DNA of 34,308 nt, taken from NCBI GenBank assembly GCA_034687125.1, contig JAQGBZ010000539.1:1-34308 (forward strand), in the 5' to 3' direction. Source of the stretch: Neelides folsomi (taxonomy: Eukaryota; Arthropoda; Collembola; Neelipleona; Neelidae). This document shows, piece after piece, positions 1 to 13,000 of this stretch (positions are counted from its first letter, which is position 1; every line of letters begins with the position of its first letter). A program made the translations under genes and the position numbers. Below the pieces are notes generated by a model. The model made no database searches and was not told the DNA's origin. It worked only from the letters and a program-made list of their open reading frames with translations.

Positions 1-3000
1 TATTAAAGTATAAAAGTTAAAAATTGTTAAAGAGTTCGAAGGATTTAAATTTTGGTGCTTTAGTCAGATGTGTATCGTACGATATTTAAAAAAATTTAAT
101 AGAAAGATAGAAATATATGGTTTATTTCCGTTTATTTCCATATATTTCGATTTTTTCCGTTTTTTTCTATTTTTCCGTTTCTTTCTTCCTCGAGGGTAAA
201 AAAAGAAATTTTATCCAACGCTGGTTATAAGACAATATTTCTATCCTGGCTTTGTTAATTACGACATTTAAATTTAATTTTTCAATATTGTATTTCTTAA
301 TCACACGACCGAGTGAATGAGTGATTATGAAATGCAAGAAGCATTTAATAGCTCGTACATATTCATACTGTTTCATCTGACCATTATTCATTTAACTCCC
401 TATTAAATGTGATAAAATATGAATAAAACAATGGATAATATTCCAATTTGGAATAATATAGATAAGTAAGGAAAGAATGAGTGATGATCTCCTCATTCAA
501 TTTGATATTTTGATAGCTAGTTAAATTAAGATACAAATTCGTAGAAGCAGAAGAAATTCCGGAGAATAATAGGAGGATGACAAAGCTTTTAATAAAAGGA
601 GAAACTTTAGTGAGATTTATGGTGTGGAAATGCCCATTAACTTGCATTTTAGCTCCCTCGGGAGACTTTAAAAACCCGATGACGAGTTTTAAAACTATGA
701 ATGCAATTCCCAACTTTCTCTTGGTTATTTTACAAGCTATTATACGTAGAGGAATAATCGTTAGTCTAAAGTTACTTCATTTTTAAATGAATAATTAATT
801 TTTTAATTACAATAAAAATGTATAATTTGTAACTTTTAATTAATTTTGTTTTGTGGATCTTAATAAATATACTATCTTTATGTACGATATATAGTGATTA
901 CCTACTGATATATAAGTAGTACAAACTTAAGATAAAAGATATGCAGTATGCATATTTATTTACATACTACACCAAGTACCATAGAGGGTTTTTTTTTCAT
1001 TTTGTCTTAATAATTAATTTGAATTATGATAAAAAGAATACTCAAGAATATAAAATTGTAATTTTTCAATTACTACATATACATTTTACATACCCAAATA
1101 TTATATAAAAATGTCCCAACTTTAATTGTAACAACAAAAAATTGCATCCACAATTTCATATTACTTTACATCTAATTTTACTGGAACAGTAACATTTTTG
1201 TGTATTATCCTAAATATCCTATTTTAATTACTACCGACCTACCAACCTACTATATATATTTAATATATAATATATAATATAAGTACCATATAATGAGCAT
1301 GTAAGAATTATTCTAGAAATATACATTGTTGAATGCTAACATCAAATATTAATGTACAATACGAAATTGATCGGTTGTTATTATGCGAAGCATAGCGAAA
1401 AGGAGGAAAGTTTTGGAGAAAGTTTGGCAAAGTTAGACAAAAATTAGATTGTCGAGAGCGTAAGCGGAGTGTGTACCATATAATATACTTTACATGGAGT
1501 ATATGGGAAAGGTTAGGATCTTCCATGAAAGGAATAAAATTCCTTTCCTCTTCCACCAACCGGTTTATGGTTCGCTCATTTCATCAACCAATGCTTTCTA
1601 ATATTTCTCTCATGTTCGCAAAGAGAATCCATTACTTTTATTAAACCACTATCACCCACATACATAATACATATTACCTACACATATAACTGCATCCATA
1701 TTATAGGTATATCTCTACTAAAAAAGTCTCTTCTTGTCTTCTACTATCTGTTATTGTGAATCTTCTTCACGTTAATGAATGACATAATAACACGAGTAAA
1801 TTTTATCATAAAACTTTAAGATTTGGTTTCATATTTTGTATTGAAAGAATAAGATACTTGAGAGTCTAAAATTATTCGTATAGCCTAAAAACACAAATAC
1901 ATATAGCAATTATATATTGTTCTTATAACATCTTTTATATCTTATTTATATAAATTCGCTTTTATCTGCACCAATCTGATATATGCTATTCATTTCTTGT
2001 ACTTCCCAAAATTATCATAAAAATATTTTTGTTGGGCGTCTAAATTACTTATTTAAATGTAGGAGAGCCAAAATTGTTAAATGTTCATTCACAAAATTTA
2101 TATTAATTTACAAACGTAGAGCTTCATCATTGTATTTACCATATTTAACAATAGAATGGTACAATGTGATTCGCGAATATTACTTATACCTTTTAGATAT
2201 TAATAAAAAAGATGACTATGCCCAATAATACTTAGAACGAATGAACATACTTACATAATGAAATGCACAAGGCATTTTAAGGACTTTCATCATGCTAAAA
2301 TATGAGTTGATATCTATAAAAACAAAAAGTATAGGGAACTTCCTTTCTCATTTCCATGCATGTGTACTCCTATGAAATGGAATATTTAAGATGATTTATA
2401 TTTCCCATATCTGGCGTGTAGACGTCTTATCTAATTTGATGATAAAAAAGATCTTAGGAGTTGAAAATGCCATTTTTACTATGAGGGTGAACGCCCTTTT
2501 TGCCTATTTAAGAATCCGGGTTTATTTCTTATTCTTTTTTTCACGAGTTGGGTTTTATCGTTAAAGGTTAAAGAATAATTATTTCCTCATATTTAGTTAT
2601 ATTACTTTCCACTTATAACATACCTTATAATAAATATTTTCATCTTATATGCCTTTTAAAAATATTTGGCTCGTAATGCTATTAGAATTATTACCTATAG
2701 ATGTATCCTAATGTTTGAATCCTACTACATTAAATTGGTTTATATGGGCAAATTAAAAGAATTAAAAATATAATTGATCGACTGAATTTGTAAAATTATC
2801 TATAATCCCCCAAACCTAATATGTATATAATTATATACATTTATTTATTACAATTTTGTAACAAATATTTTTATTTTATTAAAATAATTTACAATTTACC
2901 TAATAACATTACAAAAAATAATTAAATAAATTCCGAATTCCCACAAAAATACCAAGATAAACCAAATGAAATGAATTATAAATACTCTACAATAGTTTAA

Positions 3001-3500
3001 AAATGCTTTACTAATTTCTCAAAGAACTGCGTTTTAAAATATGTAGCATCTTACTTTTTATTGGTATTAAGTATCTGGTTGGCAAACAGGCAATTGATGT
3101 TTACCATTCTTTATTCATTTAACACATATTGTCTGAAACCTTATACCTCTAAATTACATAAGGAGATCTCTTACAGCAGATTATTCACATGAGTATATTT
3201 AAAAAAGCCTATAAATTGGCAATTCACATTGTCTTGATCCTAATAAAAGAGTCGTTGGGCTGAAGGAACGAACCTCCGTCGTTTAATCCCCATATAATAA
3301 ATGATATGACGAAGAACAAAAAAAGAGTTTGTGAAGCAGAGCCGATAGTGAGACAGAGATGAAGAGGTCGAACAAGAACTCTGCTCATATTACTACCACT
3401 CGGATCAAATAAGAGCAGATCTCCAACACACACTCCATACACACCCATCCATTATCTCCACAGAGTGACTTTGGGAGACTGTTTCAACCAGTATGAGTAT
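1..3500. other. Gene-poor AT-rich region
   Basis: No gene can be supported here. The longest open frame is a 109-codon minus-strand frame at 384-713 with two hydrophobic stretches but no recognisable motif and no convincing splice partner. Other frames (167-391, 1308-1559, 1983-2228) look like chance in AT-rich DNA. Around 120-180 the plus strand is strongly pyrimidine-rich. The sequence becomes less AT-rich after about 3240 as it approaches the receptor gene. Confidence 0.6.
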
Positions 3501-3518
3501 TTGGACTATATCAGACTT

Positions 3519-3532
3519 GAGAGAGAGAGAGA
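3519..3532. repeat. (GA)7 microsatellite
   Basis: Seven GA units lie about 320 bp upstream of the receptor start codon, inside the less AT-rich 5' region. No function is implied beyond the position in the probable promoter or 5' UTR. Confidence 0.8.
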
Positions 3533-3539
3533 CTTCAAT

Positions 3540-3851
3540 AAGAAAAAAAGTCTCGATCTGATCAGGAATTGAGTAAGTCGGTCGGGGTATCTCGGTGTAG
3601 GAACCGCCGTGCTGAGTCAGAACGCCGCCTCTTCTCCGCTTCCACTCGAGCAGAGGTGACCGCCGAAGAAGATGGGGAGTTTTGCCGGAACCAACTCCAC
3701 ATTTCCGCTTCCCTGTAAGAGGATTTTGATCGGAGTGGAGTGCGGCGGCTGCCACCAATTTTCCCCTCCAGCTCAACTGACACATCATTAGTCGGTTCCC
3801 ACGGGTGGGAGAGGAACAATGTGAAAAGAATCGCTTGGGAAAAGTGTAAAT
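3540..3851 (+). promoter_or_regulatory. Probable promoter/5' UTR region of the receptor gene
   Basis: This stretch contains more C, G and CpG than the surrounding DNA and runs directly into the receptor start codon at 3852. An in-frame TGA about 30 bases before the ATG shows that the receptor reading frame does not extend upstream without splicing. Minus-strand frames of 85 and 127 codons here look like by-products of the base composition. No TATA box was identified, and the transcription start is not known. Confidence 0.35.
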
Positions 3852-6800
3852 ATGGAATCTTACTGGCGTTACTCTTGTCCCATCACTATCCTGTGGACGC
3901 TCATCTATCTCGTTGTTTTCCTTTGGGGACTTGTTGGGAACTCAGTGGTGGCGACGGTGATTGTGAAGACCAACAAGTCAGCTACTGACTATTTTCTCCT
4001 CAATCTAGTTGTGGCAGATTTCCTTGTTCTCATCATTTGCCTCCCAGTTACCCTCATTTCAAATCTCATCACTCGTAAGTTGGAAACAACTCCTTTTCCT
4101 TCAATCCTCTTTCGATTTAAAATTTTTGAAACATTTGTTATCATATATAACATACCATAACAAATTTTTATCAAAATTAAATACGTGCTTCATTTCAAAG
4201 TAAAATGCATTTCAATTAAAATGAGATAAGATAGTTTAAAAATTCTATGCATAACAAATCTAAATACTTATAAAGAAGATTTTAATAATTTAATCTAAAT
4301 GATTATTAAACACAGTTTGTATCCATTTGTATAGGTAGAGTTACAATAATAGTTATTACTATAATTTCATTCCTTTAAAATGGTATTTTTAATATAAATA
4401 CAATTAAATAATACTACCACTTGGTTAAATATCATGCCTAATCACTTAATAGAGTTAACAACATACAACATACTTATGAATACATAATAACATACTTATA
4501 TATTTAATTCATGTGGCTGTATATTATCCGCTATAACTTTAATTACACACTAAATTGATGATAAATATCTGACCGGAATGGCTAATCAGGCCAGTCATTT
4601 AGCAATTAGTAAAAAGTCTTTTGAACTGCTTAAACAAAACTACTCATTCCACTACTACGTTGTAAATGCATTTGAATCGATAAATTGAGGCGAGAAATTT
4701 GAATCGTCGCATCCAAACTTTAGTAATTACCCGGATTAATCTAATGAGAGAATTGGGGAAGTGAATCATCTCTTATATAGGCTTTCCCTTCCATTAGCTT
4801 TCCAAATGAAAATCCATGTAAAAGGCCCAGCTGGTTTTCATTATTCCGTGCGTGGTGTACGTAGAAATAGAAAGTTAATTTTAAATGTATTCCTCAACTC
4901 AAAACAAACATTTGGTGAAGGGGTGACAAACTCTCAAGTATTATCTTATTGGAAAGGACTCAAGCGAAATGATAGGGAGATCCAGAGCATTTGAACAAGG
5001 ACGGCATGCTGCACAAATTCCATTGTCCTACTTTGGAGAATTGCTATATAGTCAAGATGGGAAAGTCATCTACTAAAATTCTTGTTTTTAATACGACGAA
5101 TATTTGAAAAAATGTTAAGAGTTTAGCTGTGCAATTTAATTTTTCATACTTATTTTTCAACAATTAAGACTTAATATTGAAATAAATATGATTGACAGTT
5201 AATATATAAGGATCTGCATAATTTATAATTCTACTAAAGAGCTAAGCTTAACTTTGAGATCGATTTTCCCAAACTTCAAAATCCATATTTATGAAAAGTA
5301 TGAGTAAAGTATTAAATAAATATGTAAATAAAATATGGTTCAAGAAGTGAGTTGGCGTGAAAGAGATGGATGAATCGTGGAGTGTTCTGACTCGGAATTT
5401 TGGAGAGTCACTCGAAAATAAAATAAACATGTAGGATGTGGGATGAGAGGCTTCCGGGTGAAATCACAAGTTCCGTTGAGAGATCTGGGCCCCTGATTAG
5501 TATGGATGAAGGGATTTTATATCTAAGACTCCATTCATCACCGGACCAAGAAACTCCCGTCTCACTCAATTCAACCCTTCAACACTCCCTCAACGTTTTA
5601 CTGATATTTACATATTTCCAAATTCCACTAACTCTTTCACTTGATCTGATCCGCACAAATTGAAATAAACTTTCAAATTGCAATGGAAAGGTTATTAAGG
5701 CATAAACAATTCTGATTATTTCACTTTTAAAATTGAAATGTTAACGTTTTAGAAATACAGTAATACCTATAGGTTATAGGCGCTTATTAATTGTATTATA
5801 TTATGTCTATGCAGGGTGTTTAGTCTAGATTTTCATAAAGTGTCCTTAAAACAATAGAGATAGGATAAGTATAAGGGTTGAAATTGACGTGATTATAAGC
5901 TACTACAGGCCACATGTACCACGTTTATTTAATATCATATAACTTAAGTCTGTATTATAAAATGATTAATTTGAGCTTCATGATTGATATTGAATTGGAT
6001 AGATTCCAAGTTATTTCATTCTCTAAAGATGCATAATGGCAATTGGAATTCTTCAGTGGAACCCATTGAGTGAATTGATTATGCACACTAATCCGCGTAG
6101 CTTCTTTATTATCGCCTCGTGTCTCCAATTTATATTCATTCACACGCACACAGTTTAAGGGAAAGGTTCCAAACATGCATGCGGGTTCTAAAGAATGAAT
6201 TTTATTTACAAGTCTCATATTTCTTGAAGAATCCTTTGGGTTTTTTTCCCAAGAAATGTTTACGCATCTGTCAGTTGGATAATCCTGGAGGGTTGGAAGA
6301 CAATCGTTTGAGTAACTTGAGAATGTCACAGAGAAGAAAGAGGCCGGCAGTAAGGATGTACTTAACAATTCGATTGAAGGAGAAATCATCCATAAGGCTT
6401 CTTTGTCCTTTTCGATCCGTTTCCATTTAATAGCTTTGGGGCAAAAGAATGTTGAGCCAAAATATGTTCCGAACTACGTACAATGGAGTATTTTGGCAGT
6501 TTGAAGTCCTATCTTCAGATTTTACTTCAGAAGTGTTAATATTTACAAAAAAATCATTACTTACCAAACACATAGTATGCACATACTATAGTAGCACTAG
6601 TATAATAAATAACATTAGGTACGTAACCGTAAGGCAATATTTAACTTATAATTTTAAATATGATTGAAAATTGAATTGCTAGAAATTTTTTAACCTCTAA
6701 TTTTGTATTTATAAACTTAAGAGGTTTCAAAATTGTAAATGCATTTTGCAATTTGAAAAGGTAAGGGTTAAAAGCTCGAGTGAAAGAAATGAGGAAAAAT

Positions 6801-9478
6801 ATGAAAAACGGCATTGATGAATTGAAGAGATGAATTGCCATATTTTTAGACATTCGCTTCAAGTGGAGTAAATCTTAAGGAAGTTGAAGTTGCATTTGAG
6901 TATTTATGGCTCATTCAATGGTTCGTAGTCTTCGTAATGGCACATGTATTTGAGTTGAAATGGTCGTGATGAGGGCAATTGAGAAAGGAGCTGGGAATCT
7001 TTGGATCTCCCCTATGATTGATCAACGGTTGGTGGATGAGGCGTCGTTAAAGAGAAGAGCTTGTTTCTCGGCCCACTCTCCCTCACATGTCTCCGACCTG
7101 GAATTGACAACCCAAAATGACTAATGCCTCTCTTTACGATCTCTCCGTCCACGTGAGAGCTTGTAGTAAATGTGTGGTTTTCCAGCTTGGATACTCGGAG
7201 AATGGATTTGTCGGATCGTTCCATACCTTCAAGGAGTCTCTGTCTCTGCCAGCATCGACACGCTAATTGCCATTGCAATGGAGCGGTGAGTCCTTGAGTC
7301 CCCATTAATCAACGCTATTCCTTATGGAAGAATCATTCCCCAATCAAAGGTATCTCGCCATTTGTCATCCAATGAAGATTCAAATTTCCGGGAGCAGCTG
7401 CAGACTCGTCATTTTAGTCATTTGGGCTTTCTCTTTCACCATCACATTACCATGGGCAATCTTTTTCCAGATTTCAACTTCAGATGAACTAACGGTTCGA
7501 ACTTCATTCATTCATTAATTAAATACTAACATTAAGTTAAGTGTTTCGTTGTGAGTTCAACAGGTTATAAGTATTTTCTAACTTAATGATGAAGTAATTG
7601 AGTATGGGATCCAATTGATTGATGTGAAGAGTTAAGCGAGTTTATATTAACGTAAAGATCTGCACGGAGGTATGGCCGAGCAGCGTGGCGGAAAACGTTT
7701 ATTACATCATCGCCCATCTCGTCCTTTGCTACATCCTTCCCCTCATCCTCATCACCATTTTCTACGCCCTCATTCTCCGGAGAGTCTCCACCAGACGGAT
7801 TCCTCAAGAAGGGAAAAACCTCTCGACCGAACTCCTCGTTCAAAGGTATGTGATTCAAATCCCATTAGGGGTGGGATGATCGATGGGCTCAATTTGAATC
7901 CAAAGAACTTGTCCTTTCAAATCCCTTTTGATTGAAGATCGAAGATGAAAGTGATCAAGATGTTGTTGGTGGTGGTGGTTCTCTTCGCGCTCTCTTGGCT
8001 TCCCCTTCATGCCATCATCACACGAGTGAAGCTTGGGCCGAAGCCAACCGAATGGGAATATGAATTAATCCGGACAATAATGCCAATGGCCCAATGGCTT
8101 GGCTCGAGCAATTCCTGTATTAACCCCATTTTGTATGCTTTTTTCAATAAGAAATACCGGTCAGGATTTAAGGTAAGTTTAGATTTAATTTGTTCATATA
8201 CTTACAAATCACAAAAAGCATACATAGTTATTTCTAGTTCAATAAACCCCTATTTTTAAAATGGTTTACATATTTAATGATATATTTAATATTAATAATT
8301 GTTAATTGTCTGGTATTTATTTACCTGAATAAAAAATTATACTTCCTGGTAAGTGGTGAGGGTTTTTAAAAATAATTGATCTTGTAGGCTTTACTAATGA
8401 GTCGGTCGTGCTGCTCCACATTGAGAGTCGAAGTCTCGAAGACTGATTCCACTTCCCGAAGTTCAAACAGAATCAATTTATCTGCGACGCAGAAAACAAA
8501 TGTAACTTTCTTTCTCATTTCCTTTGCTTTCCTATAATGGTTTAATCGTTTAATCTTTCGAATTATGTTACTTATTTTACTGCACCAAATCCTTACACTG
8601 ACCATGAGTAATTCCTTTTTTGACAGAAACAATTCATAAAAAGATTCCTATATGGGTACATTTCAATTATCGTTTCATCAATCTTTGTCGAGTTTTTTGA
8701 GCATTTTCTGATTCTGATAGAAACTGTATAATGATTTTGGGAAAGTAATGAAACTTTTGAAACTGTCATCACACTAATTTTCGCTATAATATAAAACAAT
8801 ATTTTATTTCAAAAAATTTGATGAAAATCGACGCTTTTACAAGATTAAATTGTGCATAATTCTGCAAAAAATAGGGAGATTTGGAATTAAAAATCGCATT
8901 TAGATCAAAAAAACTCGTTGAATTTAGGAAAAAATAATTCGATAAAATTATTTTTTAAATTATTGAAATATATTTGTTTAAATGAAATATAGTGAGAATT
9001 GGATTAAATTTTAACGATTTTTTACATTAAAATAAATGTAATTTTATTTGCTCAAAAATAGGGAGATGGATATTAAAAATCACTTTCAGGTTAAAAAACT
9101 ACGTGATTTTAGATAAGATTCATACAAAGCTCGTGAATCAATTTATTTTATTAAATTCGTAATTTTATTAAAAATTGTGTGCTGTTAAAATTGACCTCGC
9201 GCCTTTCTTTAACGCCACACGTTATATTGTATAAATATTATTATAAAGCCACCATTGTCATAGTAAGCTAAGCGTCAAAAAATTAAAATTTAACATCCAC
9301 GCTAACTTTGTTCCTATCTTTGAGGCTAACTCAAAGTGAGTATTTTTATACCAACCCCAATTTGGAATAATTTATCAAATGAGAGCAATTGTTTTAACAT
9401 TGATGTTAAATGTAGGCAAAGAAGAATGGATTTCAAGTTACATCGCCACTGACTTCATCAACTGGAATGTCAAATTAA
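3852..9478 (+). CDS. Rhodopsin-family neuropeptide G-protein-coupled receptor
   Basis: A seven-transmembrane class A peptide receptor of the plasma membrane. Proposed exons are 3852-4074, 7186-7285, 7350-7494, 7658-7845, 7938-8172, 8388-8501 and 9416-9478, with compatible phases (355 aa). If exon 6 reads through instead, translation stops at 8535-8537 (346 aa). Visible landmarks are GN in TM1 (N30), LNLVVAD in TM2 (D56), the TM3 cysteine C83 paired with C158 of the ICTEVWP loop, ERYLAICHP after TM3 (about 107-115), W133 in TM4, P184 in TM5, FALSWLP in TM6 (about 235-241) and NPILY in TM7 (281-285). The [11 protein letters not shown] stretch resembles SIFamide, NPFF and trissin-type receptors; the ligand cannot be assigned. 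Start: AAATATGG gives a good Kozak context, with an in-frame TGA upstream. The N-terminus is only about 10 residues before TM1, so a missing 5' exon is possible. The tail has a CC pair, a likely palmitoylation site. Confidence 0.85.
4075..7185 (+). other. Long first intron of the receptor gene
   Basis: A 3.1-kb intron between a GTAAGT donor and a TTTTCCAG acceptor. It separates TM2 from extracellular loop 1 in phase 1. Less AT-rich patches occur near 5340-5660, 6080-6430 and 6960-7185. They contain open frames of up to 144 codons on either strand, none recognisable. They could be enhancers or untranslated exons, but nothing in the sequence decides this. Confidence 0.6.
8829..9130. repeat. Diverged two-copy tandem repeat, period about 187 bp
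   Basis: The motif ATAGGGAGAT occurs at 8871-8880 and 9058-9067. It is followed in both places by a GGA..TTAAAAATC..TTAAAAAACT context and preceded by similar AT-rich sequence containing ACGCTTTTAC or ACGATTTTTTAC. This is an old duplication or two units of a dispersed non-coding repeat. It lies in the last intron or 3' UTR of the receptor gene. Confidence 0.55.
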
Positions 9479-10099
9479 AAGTTATATTATAGATTCTTTA
9501 AACTTTAAAGCCCATATTATATATTTTTTATTTACCTTTTCATTAATGTGCAATTTATTTTTATTATTTAACAATTCATAGTTCACTTTTAATCTCCTTT
9601 AATTAATGCACATAAATTATGTATTTTATCATTAAATGTTGAATGAATGAATGAATACGAATTTTTCAGCGTTGTTAAATAACTTTTAATTCATACTGAT
9701 ATTACCAGAATGTCTAAAGAATAAAGATATATTACTGTTATCTAATTATATGATAAAGTTGTAAATAAATGTTGAAATCTAAATATTGTATTGATTAAAT
9801 GAAATATTTACAAATTAATTATACACAATTTAATAAATAAATACATTAATCATTGTTGTTTAATTGTGATTTCTTCATTCAAACTAAAACTTATATGTAA
9901 TAAGCTTAAAGTATTAGAACAATCATGGCAAATTGGCAATTTTCTTTGAGTTTTCTCTTTCATGGTCTTGTGTGAGCTCTTGCTATATTGGAAGGTCCTG
10001 CCTGTTAAATTCACAAATTAAAAATTTTAATTATTCTTACTCTAAAACTCTAAATGTAAATACTAAATACGTACTTGAATCACTAAAAAATATTGATTT
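9479..10099. other. Convergent intergenic region
   Basis: This region separates the 3' ends of the receptor (+) and CLCA-like (-) genes. It holds four GAAT units at 9641-9656 and an AATAAA at 9720-9725 that could end receptor transcripts. A 66-codon plus-strand frame at 9933-10133 runs antisense across the CLCA stop codon and is not believed. Confidence 0.5.
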
Positions 10100-13000
10100 T
10101 CATACCCTTAAATTTCCCTTTTTATTAATGTAATTGACCGCCTCAATAGTAAAGTAGGGAACGACTTCCTGAGATGCAGCAAGAGAAAATCCTTCATTTT
10201 CTCCTGGTGACAATGCAATAAAAGAAGCCACAACTCTCCCTGCAGTTGGATCTTCTCTCATTGCTTCTAACGTCTGAGATGTATAAACATTGTATTGTTG
10301 AACTGAAAGAAAGGTTTAATTATAATACCATACATAAGAGAATCTTCCGGGATAATTCATTATCGTTAAGTTCAAAGATAGATAAGGAATAATTAAACAT
10401 ATACCTTTTCCTTTTTCTCCAATGAGCCCAGGAGCAGTGAAGTTGAAAAATATTATAAATTTATCCCTTTCAGTAATTGTCAAATCTAATATTCTCTCAG
10501 GTGTTCCCTATTAAATTATCAAATTAAATAAAATCCTAATGTGAATAAGTTCGGCAAATGCCAATTTAATGCAAATAATGTATTTCGAATTATCGCAAAT
10601 AACCAATATTTCTAAATGCATAAATCATATCTAACCAAAAAGTATGATGGTGAATTAACAACTCGAACAGTTTTGGGCAGATCTTGAACAACGGTAAAGG
10701 GTAAATTGAACCGAGAAATTCCTTCGCATCTTTCGCATCCAATCACTTTCTGATCAACAGGAAGGAGCGTTGGGTGAAACTTCCCATATTTCTTATTCTG
10801 ATCACCAGGCGGGTGGAGATGAGTCGAAGGATCTCCGTGAACCCGAACGGATATTTTGTACGCACCGTCATGTGGAGGAACAAAGTGAGCGGAATAAAGT
10901 CCATCAAAGGGCAAGACATCTGGAACTCCGATTCCATCATCTTTCAATTCCACTTCCCAACTCTTCCCATCCGCCACAACTTGGGCTATAACTTGTTTAT
11001 CACTCAGCCCATACAAAGATCTTCCGTTCAGCTCCACCCGTGCGTAAATGGCAAAAGGAGATGATTTAGGCCAAACTGATCCCATATCAATGACATTCTC
11101 TGAAGAAGCGGAAGTCGAAACTTGGACTTTTATCTCCTCCCTTTCGACTTCCTTTATCGAATTAGAGAAAATTTGTTCAAACTCGGCAATAATAACGAGA
11201 TGTCCAGAATGAAGAGAACTGTCGCAGGTATAATCAAATTCCCATTCATTGTCAACTGGAGAAATTGGAAATCCTGGGAGTTTTGTGTAAAATGAACTCC
11301 TTCGGTTTAAGTCTACATGTTCGTCCCATTCGTCCCTCCTTTCAAATACAACTGACTCAACATGTCCGTTTGTTTTGAGATGAATTTCATCCTCGCTTGT
11401 CACCGATTTTGTGGTAAAATAAATTTCGAAATTTAAGATTCTATATCCAAGTATAGGCATTTTGTTTGTTTTTCCACATTCGACAAATCCTTTATAAAAC
11501 TGAAAAACGGAATTAAATTTTAAAAATTTAACCATTCATGTCTAAAAAATTACAATCAATGATTTGGGAATCTTTTAATAAAAAATTATTAGAATTTACC
11601 GTTTTGAAAAGATTTTCTTCGATTGGTTTTGACAATGTTTGAGAAAGAGATGAAAGAAAGGGTCGGAAGGAAGCTGAAATTCCAAATTCTCCTTCAACCA
11701 ATACATGTTCTCCTCGAGATTCAGAAACGAGTCTCTTCAAATTGATATTAGGACTCTGGGGTTTTACGACAACTTCCACTCCAAAGATTTTCAAATTTCT
11801 TGCTTCCTTCACAGCAGAGATGAGCTGAGACTCGTAAGCCAAGCTGTTGAATGTGTTGGATCCCACTCCGGTTTTAACTATCAAAACCACAGCTCCTGCT
11901 TTATGATCAAGGAGCTGAATTTCTTCAATCACATTCAAAAGAATTTGTCCAAAATCTCTAACAATTGGTCCATTTGTAGAGAAGTTTTCTAAAAATCTAA
12001 CAGAACAGAAAGAGAAAACTTTAAGTTTAATATACAATTTTGCAACACTAATTTGCTCAAAAATATTTTTACGCATTAAATTTTCCTTCATTTCCAAAAA
12101 TTGGAAGCCAATTTATAACTTTTTCGACATCATGATTTTCAGGATAAATTGAAAGCCCTCCAATTGTATTTAATGTTGTGAATGTCCCATTAAATATTGT
12201 TTTTAAGTTTTTTACAACTTCTGGGATTACTCTTGGCAAAACCTTAAGAAACATAAAGAAGAAATCGATTTTTATCATCGAACATTTTTATAAAGGCTGT
12301 TAAAATAAATTATTATTCTTGTATTATTTTTTGTACACATACCTTTGCATACCCAGAATCCATCAACAAATAGAAAATTGGAACTTTGGACTTTTGAACA
12401 ATGCGTGTTGTCAGTTTTGGAAAATTGCTTTTTGATTCTTTGAGTTTTGAATAATCAATTGTTTTTTCAATTACTTCCCATATGCTCAAATGACCACAAA
12501 ATACATTTTGCCTATTTGGATCTGAAGTTCTGTGTGAGTGTTTATCACAGAACTCAATTGTTGAATTGAGCCAATGAAAGTGCATGAGTGAACTTTTACT
12601 CTTTTGATTTTCTCTGGGTATGAAACGACAATTGAAATGTGGCCCATTTTCATCTTCAAAGACACATTTTTCATTATCTTCTCTGAAAATGACATTTTAA
12701 TTTAGTTTTACAATATATAATTAAATCAGTAAATGGAATTTAATTTAAAGTTTGAGATCAAACGTTTTTAATATTACATGTTAATGTATTCTCCTTCAAG
12801 AGAATCCTGATAACAACCATTAGGCATCCATTTTTCATTAACAATTTCTGGTTTTTTGTAAAAATAAGGAAAGCGGAAATCTCCAGGATATCCCTTTAAA
12901 AATAAAATTATATAAGTTGGTATTAAGTTTTTAATTTTAATAATTTAAATTCAATCTTACGTGTTCTTCCCAAACACCATATCGAAGTCTGGCCCATTGA

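Noticed and set aside
384..713. 109-codon minus-strand frame with hydrophobic stretches
   Set aside because: No recognisable motif, no splice partners, and composition typical of AT-rich intergenic DNA.
3405..3788. 127-codon minus-strand frame upstream of the receptor
   Set aside because: Overlaps the probable receptor 5' region, arginine/serine/glycine-rich from local GC content, no family resemblance.
5955..6389. 144-codon minus-strand frame
   Set aside because: It lies inside the receptor's first intron on the opposite strand, has no motif, and its serine-rich composition reflects the local sequence.
7672..7935. 87-codon histidine/proline-rich plus-strand frame
   Set aside because: It is a frame-shifted shadow of receptor exon 4, whose correct frame carries TM5.
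10774..11064. 96-codon plus-strand frame
   Set aside because: Antisense to the large CLCA-like exon; the minus-strand frame has clear family features.
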